A DNA stretch of 64,000 bases from Peronospora farinosa (Eukaryota; Oomycota; Peronosporomycetes; Peronosporales; Peronosporaceae): the NCBI GenBank assembly GCA_947646735.1, contig CANTFK010000800.1:496001-560000 (forward strand), given 5' to 3'. A program made the translations under genes and the position numbers. The notes under the pieces are model-generated. The model had not been told where the DNA came from. It was given only the letters and a program-made list of their open reading frames with translations, and ran no database searches. Position 1 is the first letter of the stretch; each line of letters starts with the position of its first letter. This document shows positions 19,706-30,264 of this stretch, piece by piece.

Positions 19706-21956
19706 CTACAGCAAAAGGCACAAGAAAAAAAGAAGGGCACAGCAAAGAGTACAGCACGGATCAATATAGTCTCATCAGGTCTCATATAGCACCGGTACGC
19801 ACCTTTTTTCTAGTTACTTAATGGACTGAGACTAGATGAAAGCGAGGGGGACTGGCTGAAGAGGGACCAGAGTCACCCACTTTGCGAATCTAAAACGTTA
19901 TTGTTCATAATTAATTTTTACAATGTGAAAAAGTGGTAAAGACACAAAACGAGAAGGAAAAAGACGTACGTGGGTGAACAAATAACTTCCAACAGCTTTC
20001 GAGTGGCCTGTCTGAGCTTGGTTTGAACAGTTTTCTTGCTTACTAAACGATGCTCGCAGTAAGCTCCCAAATTGATAGTAGAGGGCAAATTGGGTAATGG
20101 TGTGGTACAGTAATGTGGTGCACTTTACAATGAATTTAGCAGGGTAAACATCGATTTTGACAGGTAAAACCCATGTCATTAAATGCTCTAAAAAAACTGC
20201 TGTATATGTATGAATGTATGTATGTATGGGGTTGGTTATTATAATGGATGCGACCAGCTCTACATTTGCCATATCGGACCGTCTCATGATGAAGCAGCAT
20301 AGTCACCAACTCATCTTCCGTGTGACAATCGATGTAGAAGATATAGGTGACACGGTTGCAAACCACTCGTGCCCCATGACCAATTGCGTCAAGATCCCTG
20401 ACGATTACGGTTGTCGTGGGAACGGATCAAGAGGTTCGTCGTGTAGATAATATAGAGATAATCTATTGATCGTGATGAATACCACCACCACTGGATCCAA
20501 GACCAGTAGGATTTGGGAGTGTCTGACAGTGAGAGGTTCAAGCACGGTGGCATTTGTTATAGTATGTGACGTGAAAAGAGGTAGGGGGTTCAATTGCAGC
20601 TAGCTTATTATGATGCATGGCCTAATAATAATGTCCTTTAGCTCGAGCAAGCTTTGTCAAAGCAGTTGACATGGAGTTGTTTCTCTCTCGGCGGCTTTTG
20701 TAGAAACAATATTTGATTATATTACGGAGGTAATTTGCTGATCTTATTTGTTTGTGCCGTTTAGGATCTTCTGTCAGCTGGTGAGCGTACAAAACAGAAC
20801 ACCAAAGGCTGTTTAAGATCGATTTGAGCTATCCTAATTCAGTACTTTTACATCTCTATATCTGATAGCGATTGCTTCATTGTAAGAATTTATGACGAAT
20901 TTTGCCTCGAAAAAGTTGTGGACCTTTTTTATGTTTTAGTCTGTTTGCGACATGTTGATTACAATTAGAGCTTTTGCCACATAGTACAAAACCGAGACGT
21001 ACACGAATACCGATCAACGATGATACGAGAGTCAGACATTGTGCCTTTTCCTGTCGATGACGTGTGTAACGACTATGTCAACGAACGTACATCAGAGCGG
21101 TTTCGCTTGATCTAGACCGGGCTGAATAACGGCAGTCGCATCAAGATTCGAGGTAATGTCATTGACAGTCCGGTCTCTCAATGTGATCACGTAGCGGAGA
21201 GGCGAGAGAGCTGCCGCCTCCAGCACTCCAGCGTGCGCTAATAACAAAGCATATATTACCAGAGCTTAACCGCATTAAGCTCGCGCAGCGAAATCTAGCT
21301 ATCCGTTTTTCAAGACTCTACAATCTGGTATGCAGCGTAACGTAATGACTGGCCCCAGCAGCAATTTTTTTCGACTCATGAGACCTCGATCAGGCACTTT
21401 GCCAATGCTGTAACTAGACTGTTCAGATCAAAGAGCTTATCGAGGTTTTGGATGGATACTTTTTAGGTATATCTTAGTCACACGAAAGCGTTGCTTGTCG
21501 TACTCTCGGAGGTGCTCTGTTTTGTCCACACCAGATATTGAAGGCTATCCAAAAGCTACGCAGCTTTCAAACGTCATATCTGCTAGGCTTAGCTCACTTT
21601 GAAGACCATCATCGTTCTGCTCTCCTCTAGACAGCGCACTCACGACACTGACGTAGTTCGCCATATACTTTGCTCGCACTTGGACGAGTTACTCTTTGTT
21701 TTAATCCAGCATCTTCAGTGATCCTCCGTAGATCTTCCGGAAAAGTGCTGGCGGTCAGCAACGTCCGTAGAGTCTCACTTACTCATACTGGTCAAACATG
21801 AAGCCGTTCAGTGGCATTGTAAAAACCTCAGCAAAGACCCACATTCATTCTTTGCTCTAGCTAAAACACACCTACCTGACTCTTCACGTCATAGAGCGAT
21901 CGTAAAGTTGTCTTCAGTGCAGGTGTACACCACATACACACCAAGGTGACAACTAA
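19706..21956. other. 2.2 kb gene-poor interval
   Basis: No gene can be supported between the AF4-like gene (-) and the transporter gene (+). Several ORFs of 60-130 codons occur on both strands but lack a domain, clean splice context or continuity. A short (TATG)n run sits near 20205-20228. Around 20675-20813 two phrases in the plus strand can be joined only through an implausibly short 35-bp intron. The interval may be decayed genic or repeat DNA. I see no LTR, TIR or transposase signature in it. Confidence 0.5.
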
Positions 21957-23261
21957 ATGAAGCTCGTGCGCATGCTGGCAGGAATGCTGGCGGTGGCAAC
22001 GCTCATGTGCTCGGGCAACTTGTGTATCAGCGCGTCTAAGCAAGACGGCACGATTTCGTACAGTAGCACGACTGTTACGCTGATTATTGAAGTGCTCAAG
22101 CTGGCGATAATTCTCAGTACGATCGTCTTGACCGAGACGCCGCCACCTGCGCGATTCGTACCGATCGAGGCCTTTTACTACGCCGTTCCTTCGTTCCTTT
22201 ATACCATTGACAACAATCTCAACTACGTCATCCTACGGTTCATGGACGCCGCTACTCTCTCGGTGCTTTGGAACCTCAAGATTGTAGTTACAGCCTTCCT
22301 TTTTCGCTTTGTGCTCAAGCACCCATTATCAGAGCTGCGCAAAATCGCCATTGTACTGCTAGTGATTGGTGTGCTTACGAGCGAGTCGAACCATCTGCGA
22401 GAGATGACAGCTACAATCGTTACAAAGAGTGGCAATGACAGAGGCGGCGGGATGCAGTCAATGAAAGACACTGCTGCAGATAAAAGCGCCAAGGACTTAA
22501 TTATTGGCGTCCTGCTAGTGTTGGTGGGTGTCACCTTGTCGTCCTGTGCTAGCGTGTTTACCGAGTGGGCTTTCAAACGGAAGTCAAACTGTCCATTTCT
22601 GTGGCAGAATATTCAGATGTACGTATTTGGCATTATTTTTAATGCCGCTGGGGTTCTGCTGGTAGAAGGTGAAGACATCTTCTCAAAGGGATTCTTCCAT
22701 GGCTACAACAACTGGACACTGGCCGTGGTGGTAGTGAACAGTATTGGTGGCATCGGAATGGGCTTTATTCTCAAGTATCTCGATAACATTGCCTGCGTCT
22801 ATTCTCATTCCATGGCAATGATGCTCACGATGCTCTTCTCGATGCTTTTCTTTTCCTTTTCACCGTCTCTCGAATTTGGCTGCGGACTCATGGTGCTCAT
22901 CATCTCAATGTACATTTACCATCATCCGCTAGCACATGCTGATGACACAGCCAAGCCCCCCCGCCGTTTCTCCGACTCATACTCCACAGAGTCCGGCAGG
23001 ATCACAGAAAGCAGTCAGAAGGAGAGAATGGTCAAGTTGAAGCAGCAACAAAATGACGACGTCGACGATATCGACATCACTGTCAATGCAAGTGGCTCGT
23101 TGTCGTCTATGGCACCTAAAAGTATATCATTGTGCGGACTTAAGCTGATGAAGACGCAATACGCAAAGCTTCCAGACACGTCAAAGCACTTGAAAAGCGC
23201 CTGTACAACTGCAAACGCTATGGACTCATCACTCCACAACAGCAATCAACCTCACGAGTGA
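21957..23261 (+). CDS. Nucleotide-sugar transporter, SLC35A family (2 of 2)
   Basis: Intronless, 434 residues. Shares the SLC35A order: MLAGMLAVATLMCSGN, TLIIEVLKLAIILSTIV, YAVPSFLYTIDNNLNYVILR with FMDAATLSVLWNLKIVVTA, LVGVTLSSCASVFTEWAFK, WQNIQMYVFGIIFNAAGVLL, and VVVNSIGGIGMGFILKYLDN before the last helices. The NNLNYVIL and SVLWNLKIV segments correspond to the LQNN and YQLKI motifs of the family. A long hydrophilic C-terminal tail (about 110 residues, Ser/Lys-rich) faces the cytosol in relatives. A Gly/Lys-rich loop (SGNDRGGGMQSMK) lies between helices 5 and 6. Substrate unknown. Same superfamily as the gene at 15289-16389 but clearly diverged, so not a recent tandem duplicate. Confidence 0.87.
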   Translation: MKLVRMLAGMLAVATLMCSGNLCISASKQDGTISYSSTTVTLIIEVLKLAIILSTIVLTETPPPARFVPIEAFYYAVPSFLYTIDNNLNYVILRFMDAATLSVLWNLKIVVTAFLFRFVLKHPLSELRKIAIVLLVIGVLTSESNHLREMTATIVTKSGNDRGGGMQSMKDTAADKSAKDLIIGVLLVLVGVTLSSCASVFTEWAFKRKSNCPFLWQNIQMYVFGIIFNAAGVLLVEGEDIFSKGFFHGYNNWTLAVVVVNSIGGIGMGFILKYLDNIACVYSHSMAMMLTMLFSMLFFSFSPSLEFGCGLMVLIISMYIYHHPLAHADDTAKPPRRFSDSYSTESGRITESSQKERMVKLKQQQNDDVDDIDITVNASGSLSSMAPKSISLCGLKLMKTQYAKLPDTSKHLKSACTTANAMDSSLHNSNQPHE

Positions 23262-23503
23262 ACTCGACTCGGGAAAGTGCACTTCACAGACGATGTAGCC
23301 ATTTGTCAAGAGGATGGCTACAGTACGTCTACTTTCGTGCGACATGTATCTAGTACCTAGACCTTCATTCTTGCAATTTAAGTTTTCCCACACACATTCA
23401 TTCTGTCCAAGGGTCAAAGCTATTAAGAAGGCATCCATCAAGACCTCCGTCTTTGTCACCGTCGTCTTCTTGTCCATCGTCCCCTACTGCGTTTCTCATT
23501 AGG

Positions 23504-25839
23504 ATGATCTCACGTCTGCGACTTGGCGGTTCCGGTGGCAATAACAATAATAATGGCGCAGCCAGTACGAGCTCGAGTATCTTCGGAGCCGCTGCATCGG
23601 CCATGAGCAGCATTAGCGGTGGGAGCATCTTGCCAGGCAATAGCAGTATCGAGAGTGCAGCAGCTACAGCAGCAGCTAATCATGCAGCCAGTACTACAGG
23701 CGTCTCAGGAGCTGCAGGTACTTTTATAATTCATAACAACTCACAAGAGCTGATTCCAGAATGGCGACTGGTTAGCAGTCGGAATTCCCAAAAGGGAGTA
23801 CTATCTGCATCTTGCATTAGTCCATACTCAATGGAATTGACCTACTGGGGTGAAAACCAAGCGTAGGGTCTTGCAATGTCGAGACACGGCTTCAAAATCC
23901 TCACTCGCCTCTTGTCACTCCTTTTGTCTAACTCTTTTTTTCCTCTATGTTACTTGTAACTTTTATAGGTTTAGATACATCAACTACTGGAAAAGCTGCA
24001 GGTGGAGGTTTCTTTGGTGTCTCTCGCATGGTTGCGCTCGTCAATCAGGCCAATAGAAGTCTGCAGTCGTTGCAAAGCACTACAGCAGGTCCTGGAGGTA
24101 AAACAGGTTCGCAGTCGAGAGGATCGGGATTGCAGGATGTTGATCGTGATGGTCAAGTGATTGTGGAGATTTTTGAAAACGAACGTCTTGAAGGAAAGTT
24201 ACAGCCTATGGATCCGAAATGCTTCAGCGATCGTCACGCGGCACCTGATGCTGGACAGGATGAGAAACCGGAAGGAGATCTTCCTCTTGGTCATGAATGG
24301 GTAACTGACTGGGAAATTGATCAGAACTATACAGCGGTGGACCGTGATGGGTGGACGTATGCTGCAGATTTTGTAGAAATTGTACGCTTGCTCGGTGACG
24401 ACCTCAGTCACGCCTCACGTCACCCGACAGATGCAGTGCGTCGTCGTCGATGGATTCGCTATTGCCAGCCTGTGGATAGCAATGCGCCGCAGTCTCCTAC
24501 AGATTCAGGTGGAACCAAGTCTTTAGCTTCCTCGGCCTCCTCGAACAACTGGGCCGATGCGACCCCTGGACATGGCAACGATTACATGTTGGATGATAAC
24601 GAGGATCCATTCATGCGCACTGCTCAAAAAACACAGACTGGCTTCCGTGTAAACGTAAACTTCGCTCAGCGCGGAAAGAAAGACAACACGAGAGACTACC
24701 AGAGCATTAGCCTGACGGACGTTATGTGGTTAGTGAACGCGCACGACGTGGCAAATGCACCGACTGAAGAATTGATGCGCGAGAAGACGGCCAACCTTGA
24801 GGAACAGATTAGGGAGGCCACCCTACGCTCCAGGTCAATGGAGAAAGACCTTCGTGCTCAGCATGATAAGCAGACTAGAGAGCTTACGGTGCAGCAAAAG
24901 AAGTTTGATGCACTAGTGGCCCAGTACAAAAAGATTCGATCGGAGAATGAAGCGCTCCAAGCTGTTGTATCGGAGCATCGTGTCAAAGTAGAAGCTTTGC
25001 GCAAGGAAGCGGTACGTTTTGGAACTGTTCATTGACGTGGATGTGGTATCCCTAATATGGTTCGACGTTTGCTATGTTGTGCAATACGTGACAGACTGAA
25101 AAAGATATGGTGGCGGTACGCGTATTGTATTTCGTTTCATCTGTAGCCAAAATGTGAGCGGCAGCTGATAGCTGTGCGTACCACCTGTATTTTTAATGCG
25201 TAGAACGAAGAACAACGAGCACTTAACGCAGAAACAGCAGCGCAAAACCAGGCGCTTGAAGAAAAGGCCAAAGCGCTTGCAACTGCCCGCATGCGTTACA
25301 AGCGTGACAACAAACAGCTTGCCGCGGCAGTGGAGGATGCGAAGAAGCGTCTGGAGCAGCACAAGGCCCAGGCTAATATGGATTCGCAGGACCCTGTTGC
25401 CAAGGATCTGAAAACCGAAATGGATAAGGTACGACAGTTGCACGCTAAGCTGGAAGCGGTGCGCCAGCACCGTCTTGTCGTTGAGGAGGAGAGCAAGGCA
25501 CTCTTCAACCAAGTGGTAGAAAAGAAGGCTGACCTGAAGTTTAAGTCTAAGATGAAGGTAAGCACTTGCTTCCATTGCGCTCATTCTTGCTGCGAGACTG
25601 ATGCAGTTTTTGGATCACTGTAGATGGAAACGGCTTTGAGCGAGGTGGATGCCAAGATTAAGACGCTGAAGGAGGAACAAGCTTCGCTGTCAAAAAGCCT
25701 AGCTCTAAAACCTGAAGGCGACGCTCTACGCAAGATTAATGCTCGGAGGAACGACATCAGAAGCGAACTTGGTGCATTGAAGGAGAGGCGGACTATGCTA
25801 CTTGCGGAGAAGCGAAAGCAAGAGGGTGTTGAGCTGTAG
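23504..25839 (+). CDS. DysF (peroxin/ferlin) domain coiled-coil protein
   Basis: Four exons: 23504-23849, 23969-25011, 25204-25557 and 25624-25839, giving 652 residues. The start at 23504 begins MISRLRLGGSGG. An Asn/Ala/Ser-rich leader follows. The central region has VIVEIFENERLEGKL, then HEWVTDWEIDQNYTAVDRD with GWTYAADF, and later RRRRWIRYCQP. This is the DysFN/DysFC pattern found in dysferlins, TECPR1 and fungal peroxins. From about residue 390 the protein is a long coiled coil, rich in Glu, Lys, Gln and Ala, through the last three exons to the stop. DysF domains bind membranes or lipids in their known cases. Here the combination with a long coiled coil suggests a tether or scaffold, but the role is unknown. 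Exon joins are in frame. Confidence 0.8.
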
Positions 25840-26113
25840 AGGTTTGCTAAGGAGCGCTAAACAGCGAGCTGTGTATGATGGTACCCCGTCTGAAGCCGGT
25901 TACAGTTGTTCGTCAATTTGGCATGATACTTGTTAAACAGTGTGAATTTCTTCGTATTCTCTCCACTTTATATAGTACGAGCCCTCACAAAAAATAATTT
26001 GATCGACATAGCCGATCGCAATACGGTTTGACCGTGCTATATGAACGTCGTGTTGTGCCTGTCTTACAGTCGCCGCTGCTGCAATAACTTTCTGTCTGAG
26101 TTGGCTCGATCCA

Positions 26114-27732
26114 TCATGATGTCCATCTTTCCACCCGAGAGATGTCGAGCGATGAGCAAAGGGTATCGATGGCATTGTCCAGCATGTCGTCAAGCACGAA
26201 TGCAATGTTAGAGCCGTAGCAGCTCACGTTAAGTACCTGCGTATCCGTATTGCAGCCCGACATTGCTGCCACCACACCAGTCTCATCGAAACCATACGCA
26301 CGCCCACTAAGCTTAATCGCACGCCACCGGTCTGGTGATACGATCAGCGAGTCTTCCTCGAATGATGGCACACAGCGCTCATCCATGATAATGCTCACCT
26401 CCTCGGCTGTCTCGCAGCAGCACCAGAAAGACATCCCGCCTGTTTCGTGCAGCACTTCACCTTCAACTTCCCTCGATGCTGGTCCAGTATACAACAGCAC
26501 GAGCTGCGTGAGCCCGTAAGCACTAGACCGAAGAGCGTCTTTCTGAAGTCTCACGAGAACGAGGGGCTCCGGATACACTATCGGTATATGAATTATGCCG
26601 CGGTCAGCAAGCAAAAGCAACGTGAAAGAATACAGGGCAAAACTCATACCTGTAAGGTACTGTCCATCTCCGACACAAAGAGGCACTGGAATACACGCTT
26701 TCTCACTACCTTCCACGGCATCTGGTGGTGACGTCGATTTACGGTTAAACAGTGCGTTATCTGCGTCCTTAGCCTGCAACCATCGCATGAAAAGATAATC
26801 GAAGTTAAAATCAGCTGCAGCAGCAGCAAACAATTGCAACATCAAGTCTGTACCTCCTTCAGGCCGTGTAATCCTCGAGATAGCATTGACTGCAAGCACG
26901 AAATCGCAGCCTCCAAGTCCTCTTCTTGCACGAAAATGACGTCTGTGTCGTATGTGCTCATGTTGAGAATACTAATGTGGTCATCCGCAAGCAGCTTGGA
27001 CAGGAAACTCACGACACCAGGAAATTCTACCACCATAGATCCCAAGTGAATCTACATGATACGACGACAACGCAAATATATGAATTAGCCCTGACATCAA
27101 CAGTCTCAGCTTTAGAAGTGCTCACCTGAACAGCTCGCCAAGACAGCGGCGCGATGGTAATTAAGTTCCCCATCCCCTGCAAATACACAAACAACCAACA
27201 TTTAACATGGGCAACACACACACCTGTTAAAACGTTTAAGATTGCGGGATCTCGATGACAACCAAGTACCGCGCGCTTAAACATTTCAATTCCACTAGGG
27301 TCCATGAAAAGCGTGGCACCCTCTCGATCGGACACGATAGAAAAGATCTCTGTCTGCATCGAGCGACACACGTGGCTCTCCTTGCGTACGCAACTATTCT
27401 CAGTCTCATCAAAGCTGCAGCCACTGTAGAGCAACAGACTGATAGACACGATACAATCATATGTAACATAGAGATAGACCGATAACGTCAGTTGTAAACT
27501 TCTTTAACCATTTGCCTCGACTCAAACGCACACATTAAAAACTCACGCACTTGAGCAATGGCCAAGTACCGTGACGAATGTGCTCAGCCGGTACAAACAC
27601 AACACTTACATGACCTGCATTATACAAACACACACACGCAATAGAAAGTCAATAATAAGTTTTTACTTTGTAAATAAAAGACGTACCTGGCAAGAGCGTT
27701 GCATGAAAGTTTGCTGTCGTTACGATGTCCAT
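26114..27732 (-). CDS. CASTOR-like ACT-domain protein (putative arginine sensor)
   Basis: Seven exons: 27687-27732, 27551-27614, 27222-27438, 27126-27176, 26854-27051, 26650-26773 and 26114-26577, totalling 387 residues. Conserved phrases match animal CASTOR1/GATSL proteins: MVVEFPGVVSFLSKLLADDH then ISILNMSTYDTDVIFVQEED (animal: ISVFMLSTYQTDFILVRERDL), YPEPLVLVRLQKDAL, and near the end WRAIKLSGRAYGFDETGVVA followed by LNVSCYGSNIAFVLDD. In animals CASTOR binds arginine and represses GATOR2 upstream of mTORC1. Whether this homologue senses arginine is unknown. Two introns (27177-27221 and 26578-26649) are multiples of three and one is open in frame, so naive ORF calling misjoins the gene. The first exon encodes only MDIVTTANFHATLLP. 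Confidence 0.8.
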
Positions 27733-27829
27733 CGACTTTTTTTCAATTGACACTTTTATTTTTATATGGGATTTTGTATGGTTGCTGCCGACTGGTAGGT
27801 AGGTAGTCAATCATCTATTATCAAGAATC

Positions 27830-28896
27830 ATGAGTGGGAACAAGAATCCGACCAACAAAAAACTAGAAGAGCTCGTAGAGAAGGCTGGTATTGTAAAGCA
27901 TGTGTTGGAGGACCCAAAGCAAGTGGTATGTGACGATGTGTGGACAGAAGAGCGTGAGAGACTTGCACAGGCACATTTGAGTCAGGACAAGTCCGTGATT
28001 CCCGAATTCTGGCAGAGTACGTCACACGACGCGTGATGAGCAAACATTTGGATTCTTGTTAACGCTAGAGTGTTGTATGGTAAACAGACAAATACGAGAA
28101 GGAAGCCGCTAAGAGTTGGGATAAGTTTTACCAACGTAATTCCACTAATTTTTACAAGGACCGACACTATCTGCACTTGGTATTTCAAGACCTTGGTGTT
28201 ATACCTGAAGCTTGTGAGACAAAGACACTTTTAGAAGTCGGCAGTGGAGTTGGGAATGCGGCACTGCCTTTGCTAAAGATTAACCCGGGACTTTACATTG
28301 TGGCCATTGACTTTGCAGATTCAGCCATTGAACTTCTAAAGGTGCGAGACGTCGACTTACTCCATGTACTGCAGGTTTTGTCTTACCATTTCTCTCTTTT
28401 ATTTGGCTGATGTGAGTAGAAACAACCGTTGTACGATGAAGCTCGTGTAGCGGCCTCGGTGTGTGACATTACAAAGGATGCACTACCCGATGCGGCGTTT
28501 GCCAATGGTGGCGTGGACTTTGCGCTCTTTTTGTTCTGCTTGTCGGCTCTGCATCCAGACAAAATGAAGGATGCTGTAAAAAAGGTGGTGGCTGCAATCA
28601 AACCTGGAGGCAAACTTTTCTTCCGCGATTACGGCCGATACGACCAGGCACAGCTTCGTTTTCGCCCAGGTTGCAAGTTACAGGACAACTTTTACGTCCG
28701 TCAAGACAACACGCGGGCGTACTACTTCACGACGGAAGAAGTGGAGGATATTTTCAAGGAGGCAGGCCTTGTTGTATTAGAGAATGAGTACATCCGTCGC
28801 CAGTATGCCAACAGACAGCAGAATGTCGTTCGCTTTCGTGTATGGGTGCACGCTATCTTCGAGAAGCCTCTCCCCGTCGGGGGAATCGAAGCATGA
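27830..28896 (+). CDS. METTL2/6/8-type tRNA m3C methyltransferase
   Basis: Three exons: 27830-28016, 28088-28341 and 28420-28896, giving 305 residues. S-adenosylmethionine-dependent enzyme placing N3-methylcytidine at tRNA position 32. Visible features: VIPEFWQNKYEKEAAKSWDK and FYKDRHYLHLVF (the family-specific N-terminal block), motif I LLEVGSGVGNAALPLL, VAIDFADSAIELLK, VDFALFLFCLSALHPDKM, GGKLFFRDYGRYDQAQLRF and YVRQDNTRAYYFTTEEV. This order is the same as in METTL6 and METTL2. Length is typical of METTL6 (about 280), so METTL6 is the closest guess. It is divergent from the CASTOR-like gene with under 100 bp between the starts, implying a shared promoter. Confidence 0.88.
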
Positions 28897-28976
28897 GCGT
28901 AGCAGTGTGTACATCCGCCACCAAATACATTTCAATACGCAATTTTGGCAGGTTTGACGCCTACTTTGACTTTCTT

Positions 28977-30050
28977 CTAGGCTGCCAGGTGATGTAGCAA
29001 GTCTACAAAGACACAGGTGTCGATTTCCGTCACAAGCGTCACGTTGGCTTTTTCTGGAGGGCAATTTTCATCCCAAATGCTTGCCCCGCGCTTCTCGTCT
29101 GGAGCCAAGTGGATGTGACCTCTCACCGCAGACGCGGTCTTGATGTACTCTGGATGCAGAAGGATGGCGATGGCGTAGGCATCACAGGGGTAGAAACCTT
29201 CATGTTCGGACAAGGTCCGTGCAAACTTCCAGATCTTCTTCACGTACGCGCCACTAGCACTTGCTTTCTCATGGAAAATGTGGTCGAAGGTATCCCACGG
29301 AATCGAGTTGTCCAAGCACGTCTCGAATGGCACGACGTACAGCGTTCGGGCAGTGCAATGTTGGTAGACGATGTTCGTGGCCTCAGGATCGCAACCCACA
29401 TTGAACTCGGCATGAGGCGTGTGGTTTCTCTCATTGCGGGACAGTCCACCCATAACGACAAGCTGCTTCACATTCGACATGAAGTTTGGGTCCAGCAGAA
29501 TTGCCAGTGCAATGTTTGTGAGTGGTCCCACTGCCGCGATCACCAACTCACCGCTGTGTTTGTGGGCCAAGTCAATAAGCGCATGAACAGCTTCGTTTCG
29601 TCGTGCAGTGGTTAGTGAAGCCTCGACCTTGCCGGATTCACCACCAAGACCGTCCATGCCATGCCCCTAAAAAACATTGGACGACAGATAAAGAGATCAG
29701 AACATTTGCAATATGACAAAGTGCGATAGTCGTCTAACCTCCCACTTTTCCTCGGAAACGCTAGCAACGATCGCCTTGGACGCTCCACTAAAGACGGGAA
29801 TATTTGACCGTCCTGCGGCCTTGAGAATGCTGTGAAGTACATTGAGAAAGTGTTTAGCCGTCCCAAATGTTTCAATTTTTCGTAACTTGTCGACGTACTG
29901 TGCAACATTGTGATTTGCTTGATGCACGTCTACATTTCCAAACACGGTAGTGATGCCTACCACTTGATCATCATTAGAAAAGGCATGAAGGGCCATGAGA
30001 ATGGCCACCGCATCATCAGCGCCGGCATCGGTGTCCACTACAAGACGCAT
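28977..30050 (-). CDS. Inosine-uridine preferring nucleoside hydrolase
   Basis: Three exons: 29899-30050, 29739-29829 and 28977-29666, 310 residues. Hydrolyses the N-glycosidic bond of nucleosides in salvage. The N-terminus MRLVVDTDAGADDAVAI holds the Asp cluster that binds calcium and ribose. Further motifs are VVGITTVFGNVDV, IAAVGPLTNIALAI, LVVMGG and HAEFNVGCDPEATNIV. The 69-bp intron at 29830-29898 is a multiple of three and has no stop, so unspliced reading gives a plausible-looking 23-residue insertion. The spliced form reads NHNVAHILKAAGRSNIPVF, which fits the family. A non-ATG codon at 30059 precedes the Met used here. Confidence 0.88.
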
Positions 30051-30264
30051 TATTGTCAACTATTGAATCTGCTGATGGGTTTTGTAGTACGCTTCAATGC
30101 TTATGCAGGTGGATTCCTGGAAACAAATCTTCAGGTGATCAAAAGAGACTATTAACAGATGAACAATTGATTTGATAATGATGGTCTAACATGTCCGAAG
30201 AATTATTGGTCATGTCTGTAGGTGCAGGTTCGTGTAGGCTGCCATATACATTGCTAGATATCTA

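Noticed and set aside
20214..20828. Possible plus-strand gene, with phrases SLSAAFVETIFDYITE and DLLSAGERTKQNTKG joined by an intron at 20730-20764, faintly like an H2A helix
   Set aside because: The intron would be only 35 bp, the upstream frame meets a stop before any start, and the histone resemblance is too weak to call.
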